Positions 23,628 through 31,187 of a DNA stretch of 39,771 bases are shown piece after piece. Below the pieces are notes generated by a model that saw only the letters and a list, made by a program, of their open reading frames with translations, ran no database searches and was not told the DNA's origin. Position 1 is the stretch's first letter. Each line of letters opens with the position of its first letter. This DNA comes from Candidatus Caccousia avicola (lineage in GTDB: Bacteria > Bacillota > Clostridia > Oscillospirales > Acutalibacteraceae). The position numbers and the translations under genes were made by a program. The stretch spans positions 1 to 39,771 of the forward strand of contig DVGZ01000014.1 of assembly GCA_018712435.1 (NCBI GenBank). Direction: 5' to 3'.

Positions 23628-24817
23628 CCTGCTGCGAGGAGTTTACATTGCAGTACGGGGTCTGCGCCGGGGACGGTGCTGTAGACGTTTGCGCCAGCCG
23701 CGCCGGGCTTTGCCGTGATCTTATAATAATAATTGCGCCCGCTGTTTCCCGTATACGTCACGGTGTAATGCTCCGGGTCGTCCGTGATGCAGTTCGGCGG
23801 GTTGCTGCCGCTCACCAGCGTCATGCAGAACTGATAGGTGGAGCCCGGTTTGAGCACAAAGGGGCGGGTGGTGTCGGAAACAACGCGCCCGTACAGATCG
23901 TTCTGCGCGGCCGTCATCTGCGCCTGTGTGGGGGAACCGGGAGCCACAAAGATCCAGCCGTTGGCCACGCGGCGCTCGCTCCCGTCCGAGGGAACGTTCT
24001 GCACCGAGAGCGCGTCCGCGCCCGGCTCACGGGAAACCACGGTGGTGCTGCCGCCGCCGTCCAGATTTCCGGCCCAGACAGCGCCTTCCTTGATCATCAG
24101 GTCAGCCAGCTCCGTCAGGCTCAGGCCTTCGGAGGAATCCTGCCGCCCGTCCGCCGTCAGGAAGAAAATGCTGCCGTCCTGCTTGACGCCCACAGCTGTG
24201 CGCGGCGCGCGGGTGGTGGAGGTGTCCGTGCACACATTTCTTTGGTTTTCCACCAGTACGCAGTGCAGTCCCATTGCCTGTGTCAGCTGCGGCCACATCT
24301 GCGTATAGTCGGCATAGCGGCCATAGAGCACCTTTCCTTCCTGTGTGAACCCGAAGAACGGCCAGTCGCGCCCCGCGACGTTGTAGCCGTGGACAAGGTT
24401 CTTGTCCTGAATCACAACGCCCCACGGCTCTCCCGTGCTCATGTTATACATGTCGCCGTTCACTGCGGCCACCACGTTGTTTCCGTTCACGATCGCGCTG
24501 TTCGCCATGTTGCGCACGGTCTGCAATCCCACCGACGTGCCGTCCCACGGCATCACCGGACGAAGCTCCACCTCGGAATCCGGTTTGAGCGTCAGCGTGG
24601 TGTAACGGCTCGTCATATCGCCCAGCGTGTAGGTAAATTCCGTCTGTGTCAGGCCGGGAGCCAGCTCACGGTCTGACGTCTGCTGGATGGACCACGACAC
24701 AAAAGCCGCCGACGCCTGCGGCACAAAGGCAGATCCTGTGTCTCCGACAGGCAGCACGCACTGGGCGGCCACAATGCCGGCGGCGATCAGGACGGAAAGC
24801 CACCTTTTTTTTCTCAT
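23624..24817 (-). CDS. Secreted phosphodiester glycosidase (NAGPA/DUF2233 domain)
   Basis: The protein has 397 residues and starts at ATG 24817, 8 bases after GGGAGG. The N-terminus MRKKRWLSVLIAAGIVAAQC is a signal peptide. The body has the NAGPA pattern: NGDMYN near residue 120, TAVGVKQDGSIFFLTADGRQ near 200 and WAGNLDGGGSTTVV near 245. This family removes sugars from phosphodiester linkages in polysaccharides, lipoglycans or wall teichoic acid. A C-terminal domain of about 110 residues (from near 285) looks like a beta-rich accessory module. The target is unknown. The gene faces dnaJ. Confidence 0.88.
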   Translation of the reverse strand: MRKKRWLSVLIAAGIVAAQCVLPVGDTGSAFVPQASAAFVSWSIQQTSDRELAPGLTQTEFTYTLGDMTSRYTTLTLKPDSEVELRPVMPWDGTSVGLQTVRNMANSAIVNGNNVVAAVNGDMYNMSTGEPWGVVIQDKNLVHGYNVAGRDWPFFGFTQEGKVLYGRYADYTQMWPQLTQAMGLHCVLVENQRNVCTDTSTTRAPRTAVGVKQDGSIFFLTADGRQDSSEGLSLTELADLMIKEGAVWAGNLDGGGSTTVVSREPGADALSVQNVPSDGSERRVANGWIFVAPGSPTQAQMTAAQNDLYGRVVSDTTRPFVLKPGSTYQFCMTLVSGSNPPNCITDDPEHYTVTYTGNSGRNYYYKITAKPGAAGANVYSTVPGADPVLQCKLLAAG

Positions 24818-24998
24818 AAAATCATCCTCCCTGTGAGATAGTAATGCTTCAGAGCGCAGCGGTTCCATGCGGAAGCGCCGCGTTCGGACACTCTCCTTCT
24901 ATTGTGCGTGATAATTGCAACAATAGTTTGAACAAATTGTGAACTTCAAAATGGAATTTTATGGGATTCTATCCTTTTGGAAAGAAATGGCGCGGGAA

Positions 24999-25027
24999 TT
25001 GTATTCTGCGCGCGGATCCGGTATAAT
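24999..25027 (+). promoter_or_regulatory. Promoter of hflX
   Basis: TTGTAT (24999-25004), 17 bases, TATAAT (25022-25027), about 100 bases before the hflX start. Confidence 0.7.
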
Positions 25028-25125
25028 GAACACAATCACAACACGCGGCGCACCGGCAAAAAGTTACGGGGCCGCGGAAAAAGCCGAACGGAAGCCTGGC
25101 AGACAGGCGGAAAAGGACGGGACAC

Positions 25126-26388
25126 ATGATAGAATTGCAGGAAAAAGCGGAGCGGCCCGAGCGGGCGCTGATCGTCGAGGTGGATACCGGCGAGTACGAC
25201 ATGGAGGCCGCGCTGGCGGAGATGTATGAGCTGACGCGAAGCGCGGGGGCGGAGCCGTGCGGCGCGGTGACGCAGAAGCGGCCCGCGCCGGATCCGGCCA
25301 CCTATGTCGGCTCCGGGATGATGGAGGAGATCGCGGACTTCTGCCGGACGCAGGAGATCGAGCTGTTGATCTTCGATTGCGAGCTCAGCCCGACACAGCT
25401 TCGGAACATCGAGGCGGCGGCGGACGTGCGCACCGTCGACCGCACCATGCTGATTTTGGATATTTTCGCTTCGCGCGCGAGAAGCCGCGAGGGCAAGCTT
25501 CAGGTGGAGCTGGCGCAGCTGCGCTATCTGCTGCCGCGTCTCACGGGGCGCGGGACACAGCTCTCCCGGCTCGGCGGCGGTATCGGCACGCGCGGACCGG
25601 GCGAGACGAAGCTGGAAACGGACCGCCGCCACATTCGCCGCCGGATCGGCTCGCTGAAAGAGGAGCTGGCGCAGGTGGAGCGCCGCCGCGAGCAGATGAC
25701 CCGCCGCCGCAAAAAGGACGGCGTAATCACCGTGGCGATTGTCGGCTACACGAACGCGGGCAAAAGCACGCTGATGAACCTTTTGACGCAGGCGGGTGTT
25801 CTGGCCGAGGACAAGCTGTTTGCCACGCTCGATCCCACGTCCCGCGCGCTCCGTCTGCCCCACGGCAAGACGGTGATGCTGATCGATACCGTCGGTCTGG
25901 TGCGCCGCCTGCCCCATCATCTGGTGGAAGCGTTCCATTCCACGCTGGAGCAGGCCGCGGCGGCGGACGTGATCCTCAATCTGTGCGACGCGTCGAGCGA
26001 GGAAGCCCGCACGCATCTGGAAGTGACGGACGAGCTGCTGGCTTCGCTCGGCTGCGGCGATCGTCCCATCATCCCGGTGATGAACAAGTGCGATCTTTGC
26101 CCCGGTCTGGAAAACGTTCCGGCCATCGGCGGCACGGTGCGGATCAGCGCGAAAACGGGCGAGGGGATCGATCGGCTGCTTGCCGCGATCGAGGACGCGC
26201 TGCCGGAAAAAACGGAGCGGGTCACGGTGCTGCTGCCCTTTTCGAAGGCCGGGCTGGCCGCGGAAATCCGCCGCGACGGCATGGTGGAAGAGGAAGAGTA
26301 TGTGGCGGAAGGCCTGCGCGTGACAGCGCTGGCGGGCGGAAAGCTGCTCGCTTCCCTGCGGGAATATGAGGTGCCGCAGGAGGGCTGA
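25126..26388 (+). CDS. hflX: GTPase HflX
   Basis: The protein has 420 residues. The N-terminal HflX domain carries ATYVGSGMMEEI near residue 62 and the Gly-rich GRGTQLSRLGGGIGTRGPGE near 145. The GTPase domain has G1 GYTNAGKST near 206, G3 DTVGLV near 254 and G4 MNKCDL near 320. It binds 50S subunits and splits stalled ribosomes, with a role after heat stress in other bacteria. It is preceded by its own promoter and separated from the thiamine operon by a second promoter. Confidence 0.95.
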   Translation: MIELQEKAERPERALIVEVDTGEYDMEAALAEMYELTRSAGAEPCGAVTQKRPAPDPATYVGSGMMEEIADFCRTQEIELLIFDCELSPTQLRNIEAAADVRTVDRTMLILDIFASRARSREGKLQVELAQLRYLLPRLTGRGTQLSRLGGGIGTRGPGETKLETDRRHIRRRIGSLKEELAQVERRREQMTRRRKKDGVITVAIVGYTNAGKSTLMNLLTQAGVLAEDKLFATLDPTSRALRLPHGKTVMLIDTVGLVRRLPHHLVEAFHSTLEQAAAADVILNLCDASSEEARTHLEVTDELLASLGCGDRPIIPVMNKCDLCPGLENVPAIGGTVRISAKTGEGIDRLLAAIEDALPEKTERVTVLLPFSKAGLAAEIRRDGMVEEEEYVAEGLRVTALAGGKLLASLREYEVPQEG

Positions 26389-26400
26389 CGCGGCGGGGGC

Positions 26401-26429
26401 TTGCAATTTTTGTCGTGCCGCGGTATAAT
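26401..26429 (+). promoter_or_regulatory. Promoter of the thiamine operon
   Basis: TTGCAA (26401-26406), 17 bases, TATAAT (26424-26429), about 27 bases before the TPP aptamer. Confidence 0.75.
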
Positions 26430-26455
26430 AGCGAAGAAATCAAACCCATGCAAAA

Positions 26456-26541
26456 GAACGGGGAGCTTGTGAAGCAGGCTGAGAGGAAGTCATTCAACTT
26501 CGACCCATGACCTGATGCGGATAATGCCGCCGTAGGGAAGT
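26456..26541 (+). ncRNA. TPP riboswitch (THI element)
   Basis: All conserved parts are present in order: GGGGAGC (26460-26466), CTGAGAGG (26479-26486), an optional P3a stem GAAGT/ACTTC (26486-26501), ACCC (26503-26506), CCTGATGCGGATAATGCCGC (26511-26530) and CGTAGGGAAGT (26531-26541). It binds thiamine pyrophosphate and acts on the thiW-thiC operon through the terminator that follows. Confidence 0.97.
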
Positions 26542-26558
26542 CATACGAGTGATTTTTC

Positions 26559-26588
26559 CGGGGACGCCGCGCAGGCGTCTCCGTTTTT
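26559..26588 (+). terminator. Riboswitch-controlled terminator
   Basis: CGGGGACGCC and GGCGTCTCCG form a 10-bp stem with loop GCGCA followed by TTTTT, 18 bases after the TPP aptamer. Confidence 0.85.
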
Positions 26589-26675
26589 GCTCTTTTTTGG
26601 AAAGGATGGTGAAACCGGCCCCGCGGGCAGTCCGCGGCGGGTGGAGGGGGAGCGCCCTGCGCCTTGTAAACAGCG

Positions 26676-26758
26676 ATGGGAAGCCGTGTTCCGGCGTGAG
26701 AGGAGGCCAGTAAGCCTCGACCGAGCCTTCCGGGTGGGGAGATCCCCGCCCTGTTTTT
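26676..26758 (+). ncRNA. Second, TPP-aptamer-like leader ending in a terminator
   Basis: This segment repeats the 5' half of a THI element: GGGAAGC (26678-26684), P3 GCCG/CGGC, TGAGAG (26697-26702), a P3a stem GAGGC/GCCTC with a 6-base loop (26703-26718), and gACC. TGAGAG to ACC is 23 bases in both this copy and the TPP riboswitch, and the P3a stems differ by paired changes. Where the pyrophosphate-sensing half (P4/P5) should be, there is a terminator, GGGTGGGG-AGAT-CCCCGCCC-TGTTTTT (26732-26758). It is either a decayed duplicate or a variant aptamer. Confidence 0.6.
26732..26758 (+). terminator. Second leader terminator before thiW
   Basis: An 8-bp GC-rich stem (GGGTGGGG/CCCCGCCC, one G-T pair) with loop AGAT, then TGTTTTT. 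With the one at 26559 it gives the operon two tandem transcription stops. Confidence 0.75.
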
Positions 26759-26830
26759 CGAGGGAAGCGACGCTGTTTGCACCGATCCGCCCGCGCCGGT
26801 TCTCTGACAACATCCAAAGGAGAGAAAGAA

Positions 26831-27349
26831 ATGAGAAAGACAAACGTACAGAAATTATCGATCGCGGCGCTGCTGTGCGCCGTGGCTGTGGTGGGAAGCC
26901 TGTTTTCGTTCCCCGTGTTCGGCAGCAAGTGCGCGCCGGTGCAGCATATGGTGAACATCCTCTGCGCCGTCCTGCTCGGCCCGTGGTACGGCGTGGCCGT
27001 CGCGTTCTGCGCCAGCCTTCTGCGCAACCTGCTCGGCCTTGGTACGCTCATGGCCTTCCCCGGCAGTATGCTGGGCGCGCTGCTGTGCGGCGTGACCTAC
27101 TGGAAGCTCAAACACATCCTGCCCACGCTGATCGCGGAGGTGTTCGGCACCTCGATTCTCGGCGGCCTGTGCGCCTATCCGGTGGCGATCCTGCTGATGA
27201 ACCAGAGCGCGGCGGATGTGGCCTTCACCGCCTACATCATCCCGTTCTTTGTGTCCACGGCGGGCGGCGCGGTGATCTCGGGGATTCTGCTGTACGCTTT
27301 GCAGAAAACGGCCGTTTTGCGCACGATGCAGACGCGCCTGAGCCATTGA
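26831..27349 (+). CDS. thiW: ECF transporter S component ThiW
   Basis: The protein has 172 residues and follows AAAGGAGAG. About five or six hydrophobic helices cover most of the length. The N-terminal FPVFGSKCAPVQHMVNILCAVLLGP stretch is typical of ThiW (quoted by position: about residues 28-50, with PVQHMVN as the key motif). ThiW is the substrate-binding membrane protein of an energy-coupling-factor importer, thought to bring in the thiazole precursor of thiamine. The ATPase and EcfT partners are not in the window and would be shared modules elsewhere. It is first in the operon, next to the thiazole kinase thiM. Confidence 0.9.
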   Translation: MRKTNVQKLSIAALLCAVAVVGSLFSFPVFGSKCAPVQHMVNILCAVLLGPWYGVAVAFCASLLRNLLGLGTLMAFPGSMLGALLCGVTYWKLKHILPTLIAEVFGTSILGGLCAYPVAILLMNQSAADVAFTAYIIPFFVSTAGGAVISGILLYALQKTAVLRTMQTRLSH

Positions 27350-27365
27350 GAAAGGGGGAGACGGC

Positions 27366-28187
27366 ATGTTTTCGGAAATGCTCGCGGCGGTGCGGAACAC
27401 CGTCCCGCTCATTCATAACATCACGAACTATGTCACGGTGAACGACTGCGCCAACATCCTGCTGGCCTGCGGCGGATCGCCCATCATGTCGGACGACGCG
27501 GACGAGGTGGAGGAGATCACCTCCCTGTGCGCCGGGCTGGTGATCAACATCGGCACGCTGAACCAGCGCACCATCCCCTCCATGCTGGCCGCCGGAAAGC
27601 GCGCCAACGAGTTAGGCCATCCCGTGGTGCTTGACCCCGTGGGAGCGGGCGCGTCGCGCCTGCGCACCGATACAGCCCTGCGCCTGCTGCGCGAGGTGCG
27701 CTTTGCTGTGATTCGCGGCAATATGTCGGAGATCCGCACGCTGGCCCTCGGAAGCGGCAGCACGCGCGGCGTGGATGCGGACGTGGCCGACCGCGTGACG
27801 GACGAAAATCTGGACGAGGCCGCGGCTTTTGTGAAACAGTTTGCCAGGGAGACCGGCGCGGTGGTCGCCGTCACCGGGGCGATTGACATTATCGCGGGCG
27901 GAGAGCGCGCCTTCTGCATCCGCAATGGCGACAGTATGATGAGCCGTGTCACCGGCACGGGCTGCCAGCTTTCCGCCATGACGGGGGCCTATGTGGCGGC
28001 GAACCCGGGGCACACGCTGGAAGCCGCCGCCGCGGCTGTCTGCGCCATGGGCCTGTGCGGCGAGAAGGCGCGGCAGCGCATGACGGAGCAGGACGGCAAC
28101 GCCAGCTACCGCACCTACATCATTGACGCTGTCTGCAATCTGACCCCCGAGGAGTTGGAGAAGGGAGCACGCTATGACATTCGATAA
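27366..28187 (+). CDS. thiM: Hydroxyethylthiazole kinase
   Basis: The protein has 273 residues and follows AAGGGGGAG. It phosphorylates 4-methyl-5-(2-hydroxyethyl)thiazole for salvage. Family motifs: HNITNYVTVNDCANILLACG near residue 17, LDPVGAGASRLR near 90, RGNMSEI near 118 and the anion-hole segment TGTGCQLSAMTGAY near 196, with its conserved Cys. It overlaps thiE by 14 bases in a different frame, so the two are translationally coupled. Confidence 0.96.
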   Translation: MFSEMLAAVRNTVPLIHNITNYVTVNDCANILLACGGSPIMSDDADEVEEITSLCAGLVINIGTLNQRTIPSMLAAGKRANELGHPVVLDPVGAGASRLRTDTALRLLREVRFAVIRGNMSEIRTLALGSGSTRGVDADVADRVTDENLDEAAAFVKQFARETGAVVAVTGAIDIIAGGERAFCIRNGDSMMSRVTGTGCQLSAMTGAYVAANPGHTLEAAAAAVCAMGLCGEKARQRMTEQDGNASYRTYIIDAVCNLTPEELEKGARYDIR

Positions 28188-28812
28188 GCATTGTCTGCGG
28201 CTGTACGCCGTGACGGATCGCGCCTGGGTGGGGCGGCAGAGCCTGCTGGAGCAGGTGGAGGACGCTCTGCGCGGCGGCGCGACCTGCGTGCAGCTGCGCG
28301 AAAAGGAGCTGCCGGAGGAGGAATTCCTCCGCGAGGCCGTGGAGATGGCGGAATTGTGCCGCCGTTACCATGTGCCGTTCCTCATCAACGACAACGTGGA
28401 GATCGCTTTGCGCTGTGGGGCGGACGGCGTGCACGTCGGCCAGGATGACATGGCAGCCGCCGAGGCGCGCCGCCTGCTCGGCCCGGACAAGATCGTGGGC
28501 GTTTCCGTCCACACGCCGGAGGAAGCTGAACAGGCTCTGCGCGACGGCGCGGATTATCTCGGCGTGGGGGCGGTGTTCTCCACCTCCACCAAGACGGACG
28601 TGTCTGTCCTGACGCATGAAGCGCTCCGCGCCATCTGCGGCGCAACGCCGCTGCCCGCTGTCGCGATCGGCGGCATTTCGCTGGCGAACGTGCAGGAGCT
28701 GGCGGGCAGCGGCGTGGAGGGGATCGCCGTGGTTTCGGCGATCTTCGGCGCGCCGGAGATTCGCGAAGCTGCCCAGGCATTGCTCGCCGCTTCGGAGAAG
28801 ATGGTGGGCTGA
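28174..28812 (+). CDS. thiE: Thiamine-phosphate synthase
   Basis: The protein has 212 residues. The start lies inside thiM, after GGAGAAGGGAG. It joins HMP pyrophosphate and thiazole phosphate to give thiamine phosphate. The TIM-barrel motifs are present: QLREKEL near residue 40, INDNVEIAL near 70, GADGVHVGQDDM near 80 and LGVGAVFSTSTK near 130. This is the family's normal length. No thiamine-phosphate kinase (thiL) or thiN is visible in the window. Confidence 0.96.
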   Translation: MTFDKHCLRLYAVTDRAWVGRQSLLEQVEDALRGGATCVQLREKELPEEEFLREAVEMAELCRRYHVPFLINDNVEIALRCGADGVHVGQDDMAAAEARRLLGPDKIVGVSVHTPEEAEQALRDGADYLGVGAVFSTSTKTDVSVLTHEALRAICGATPLPAVAIGGISLANVQELAGSGVEGIAVVSAIFGAPEIREAAQALLAASEKMVG

Positions 28813-28938
28813 TCCGTTTTTCTTCCGTTTCCTGAGGGTTTCCGGGGGCTTTCCCCCTGAAATACAGCGGCAGACCGGGGGCACCACTCTCTGCCGCGAT
28901 AGAAAAGTTAGTGCTGATTGTGAAAGGAGAAATTCCGA

Positions 28939-29739
28939 ATGAAAACAGCATTATCCATCGCTGGAAGCGATTCCAGCGGAGGCGCCGGGATCCAGGCGGA
29001 TATCAAGACGATGACGATGCACGGCGTGTTCGCCATGACGGCTGTCACAGCCCTCACGGCACAGAACACGACGGGCGTGCGCGCGGTTCTCGAATCGACG
29101 CCCGAGTTTCTCGGCCAGCAGCTTGACGCGGTGTTTGAGGACATCCGTCCGGACGCCGTGAAGATCGGCATGGTTTCATCCCCGGAGCTGGTGCGCGTGA
29201 TTGCGCAGAAGCTTCAGCAATACGGGGCCGGGCACATCGTTGTCGATCCGGTTCTTGTGGCCACGAGCGGTTCCGCTCTGGCGGCGGAGGGGGCGGCCGC
29301 GCTGATCCGCGAGCTGCTGTTCCCCCTGGCGCAGGTCATTACCCCGAACATCCCGGAGGCCGAAGCGTTTTCCGGCATGACGATCCGTTCCCGCTCCGAC
29401 ATGGAGCAGGCGGCGGAGTACATCGGGCAGCAGAGCGGCTGCGCCGTCCTGTGCAAGGGCGGCCACAGCGTCAGCGACGCGAGCGATCTTCTTTATGAGA
29501 ACGGCACGTTTACTTGGTTCGAGGGCAAGCGCATCGACAACCCCAACACACACGGGACGGGCTGCACGCTCTCGAGCGCTATCGCGTCGAATCTCGCGAA
29601 GGGCTGCGATCTGAAAACGGCGATTGAGCAGGCGAAAGCGTACCTCTCGCGGGCGCTGGCCGCCATGCTCGACCTTGGGTATGGATCCGGGCCGCTGAAT
29701 CATATGGCAGGAATGCAGGAAACCGGCGAAAGCCGCTGA
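28939..29739 (+). CDS. thiD: Bifunctional HMP kinase / HMP-phosphate kinase
   Basis: The protein has 266 residues and follows AAAGGAG. It phosphorylates hydroxymethylpyrimidine twice. The ribokinase-like signature is clear: [20 protein letters not shown] at the N-terminus, DPVLVATSG near residue 102 and [12 protein letters not shown] near 205, with the catalytic Cys/Gly anion hole. The 126-base gap after thiE holds an inverted repeat (GCGGCAG...CTGCCGC), but no terminator or promoter that I can support, so the operon probably continues through it. Confidence 0.96.
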   Translation: MKTALSIAGSDSSGGAGIQADIKTMTMHGVFAMTAVTALTAQNTTGVRAVLESTPEFLGQQLDAVFEDIRPDAVKIGMVSSPELVRVIAQKLQQYGAGHIVVDPVLVATSGSALAAEGAAALIRELLFPLAQVITPNIPEAEAFSGMTIRSRSDMEQAAEYIGQQSGCAVLCKGGHSVSDASDLLYENGTFTWFEGKRIDNPNTHGTGCTLSSAIASNLAKGCDLKTAIEQAKAYLSRALAAMLDLGYGSGPLNHMAGMQETGESR

Positions 29740-29755
29740 AAAGGAGACGGAAAAT

Positions 29756-31063
29756 ATGGAACGGACTTATACAACACAGATGGACGCCGCGCGCCGCGGC
29801 ATTGTTACCCCCGAGCTGGAAAAGGTGGCTGAGAAGGAGCACATGCGCGTGGATGAGCTGCTGCCCCTCGTGGCCAGCGGCAAGGTGGTTATCCCCGCGA
29901 ACAAGCTGCACAAGAGCCTGTCCCCGGAGGGCATCGGCTCGATGCTCCGCACGAAGATCAACGTCAACCTGGGCGTGTCCCGCGACTGCAAGGATTACGA
30001 CGTGGAGATGAAGAAGGTGCTTTCCGCCGTTGAGATGGGCGCGGAGGCCATCATGGATCTCTCGAGCCACGGCAACACCCAGCCCTTCCGCCGCAAGCTC
30101 ACATCCGAGTGCCCGGCCATGATCGGCACCGTGCCGGTGTACGACAGCGTGATCCATTACCAGCGGGATCTCGACACGCTCTCCGCGAAGGATTTCATCG
30201 ACGTGGTGCGCCTGCACGCGCAGGACGGCGTGGACTTCGTGACGCTGCACTGCGGCATCACGCGCAAGACCATTGACCAGATCCGCAAGCATAAGCGCAA
30301 GATGAACATTGTCTCGCGCGGCGGCTCCCTCGTCTTTGCGTGGATGTGCATGACCGGCCAGGAAAACCCCTTTTATGAGTATTACGACGAGATTCTCGAC
30401 ATCTGCCGCGAGTACGACGTGACCATCTCCCTCGGCGACGCGTGCCGCCCCGGCTGTCTGGCGGACGCGACGGACGTGTGCCAGATTGAGGAGCTGGTGC
30501 GTCTCGGCGAGCTGACCAAGCGCGCCTGGGAAAAGGACGTACAGGTTATGGTGGAAGGTCCCGGCCATGTGCCGATGGACCAGATCGCGGCCAACATGAA
30601 GGTGCAGCAGACGATCTGCATGGGCGCTCCGTTCTATGTGCTCGGACCTCTGGTGACGGATATCGCGCCGGGCTACGACCACATCACCGCCGCCATCGGC
30701 GGAGCCATTGCCGCCATGAACGGCGCGGCCTTCCTGTGCTATGTCACCCCGGCGGAGCATCTGGCTCTCCCGAACCTCGACGATGTGAAGCAGGGCATCA
30801 TTGCCAGCCGCATCGCGGCGCACGCGGCGGACATTGCCAAGGGTGTGCGCGGCGCGCGCGACATCGACGACAAGATGGGAGACGCCCGCCGTGCCCTCGA
30901 CTGGGAAGCCCAGTGGGCCTGCGCGATTGACCCCGAGACGGCGAAGGCCGTCCGCGCCTCCCGTTCCCCGGAGCATGACGACACCTGCTCTATGTGCGGA
31001 AAGTTCTGCGCTGTGCGCAGCATGAACAAGGCGCTCAACGGCGAGCACATCGACATTCTGTAA
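29756..31063 (+). CDS. thiC: Phosphomethylpyrimidine synthase ThiC
   Basis: The protein has 435 residues (the shorter, clostridial/archaeal size) and follows AAAAGGAGACGG. It is a radical SAM enzyme that turns aminoimidazole ribotide into HMP phosphate. [16 protein letters not shown] sequence ([10 protein letters not shown] near residue 265) and the C-terminal cluster motif CSMCGKFC (near 413) are present. That motif reads C-x2-C-x3-C, one residue shorter than the C-x2-C-x4-C of the E. coli enzyme. Its place in the riboswitch-led operon fits TPP feedback control. Confidence 0.95.
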   Translation: MERTYTTQMDAARRGIVTPELEKVAEKEHMRVDELLPLVASGKVVIPANKLHKSLSPEGIGSMLRTKINVNLGVSRDCKDYDVEMKKVLSAVEMGAEAIMDLSSHGNTQPFRRKLTSECPAMIGTVPVYDSVIHYQRDLDTLSAKDFIDVVRLHAQDGVDFVTLHCGITRKTIDQIRKHKRKMNIVSRGGSLVFAWMCMTGQENPFYEYYDEILDICREYDVTISLGDACRPGCLADATDVCQIEELVRLGELTKRAWEKDVQVMVEGPGHVPMDQIAANMKVQQTICMGAPFYVLGPLVTDIAPGYDHITAAIGGAIAAMNGAAFLCYVTPAEHLALPNLDDVKQGIIASRIAAHAADIAKGVRGARDIDDKMGDARRALDWEAQWACAIDPETAKAVRASRSPEHDDTCSMCGKFCAVRSMNKALNGEHIDIL

Positions 31064-31115
31064 GCTTGCTTTTTCGTTTCCGTACACACAGCGAGCGGCC
31101 CGGCATCAAATCAAA

Positions 31116-31170
31116 GGCAGTCTTTTATGACATAATGAGAGCAAATGACTGCCGCCGCGCACGCGGCGGA
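31116..31170 (+). promoter_or_regulatory. Possible promoter and hairpin before the DUF4091 gene
   Basis: A -10-like CATAAT (31131-31136) is flanked by the inverted repeat GGCAGTC (31116-31122) / GACTGCC (31147-31153). A second GC-rich hairpin CCGCCGCG/CGCGGCGG (31152-31169) sits just before the ribosome site. The -35 is poor. These could be an operator and a leader structure; this is weakly supported. Confidence 0.35.
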
Positions 31171-31187
31171 ACAGGGAGGAGTTTTGT

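Noticed and set aside
26589..26758. Reading the second thi leader as a T-box (GGGTGG near 26732)
   Set aside because: The T-box core continuation (ACCGCG) and stem I elements are missing, and the downstream genes are not amino-acid related. The match to the 5' half of the THI element is far better.
26640..26758. Reading the second thi leader as a cobalamin riboswitch
   Set aside because: The conserved B12-box segment and the GCCACTG core are absent.
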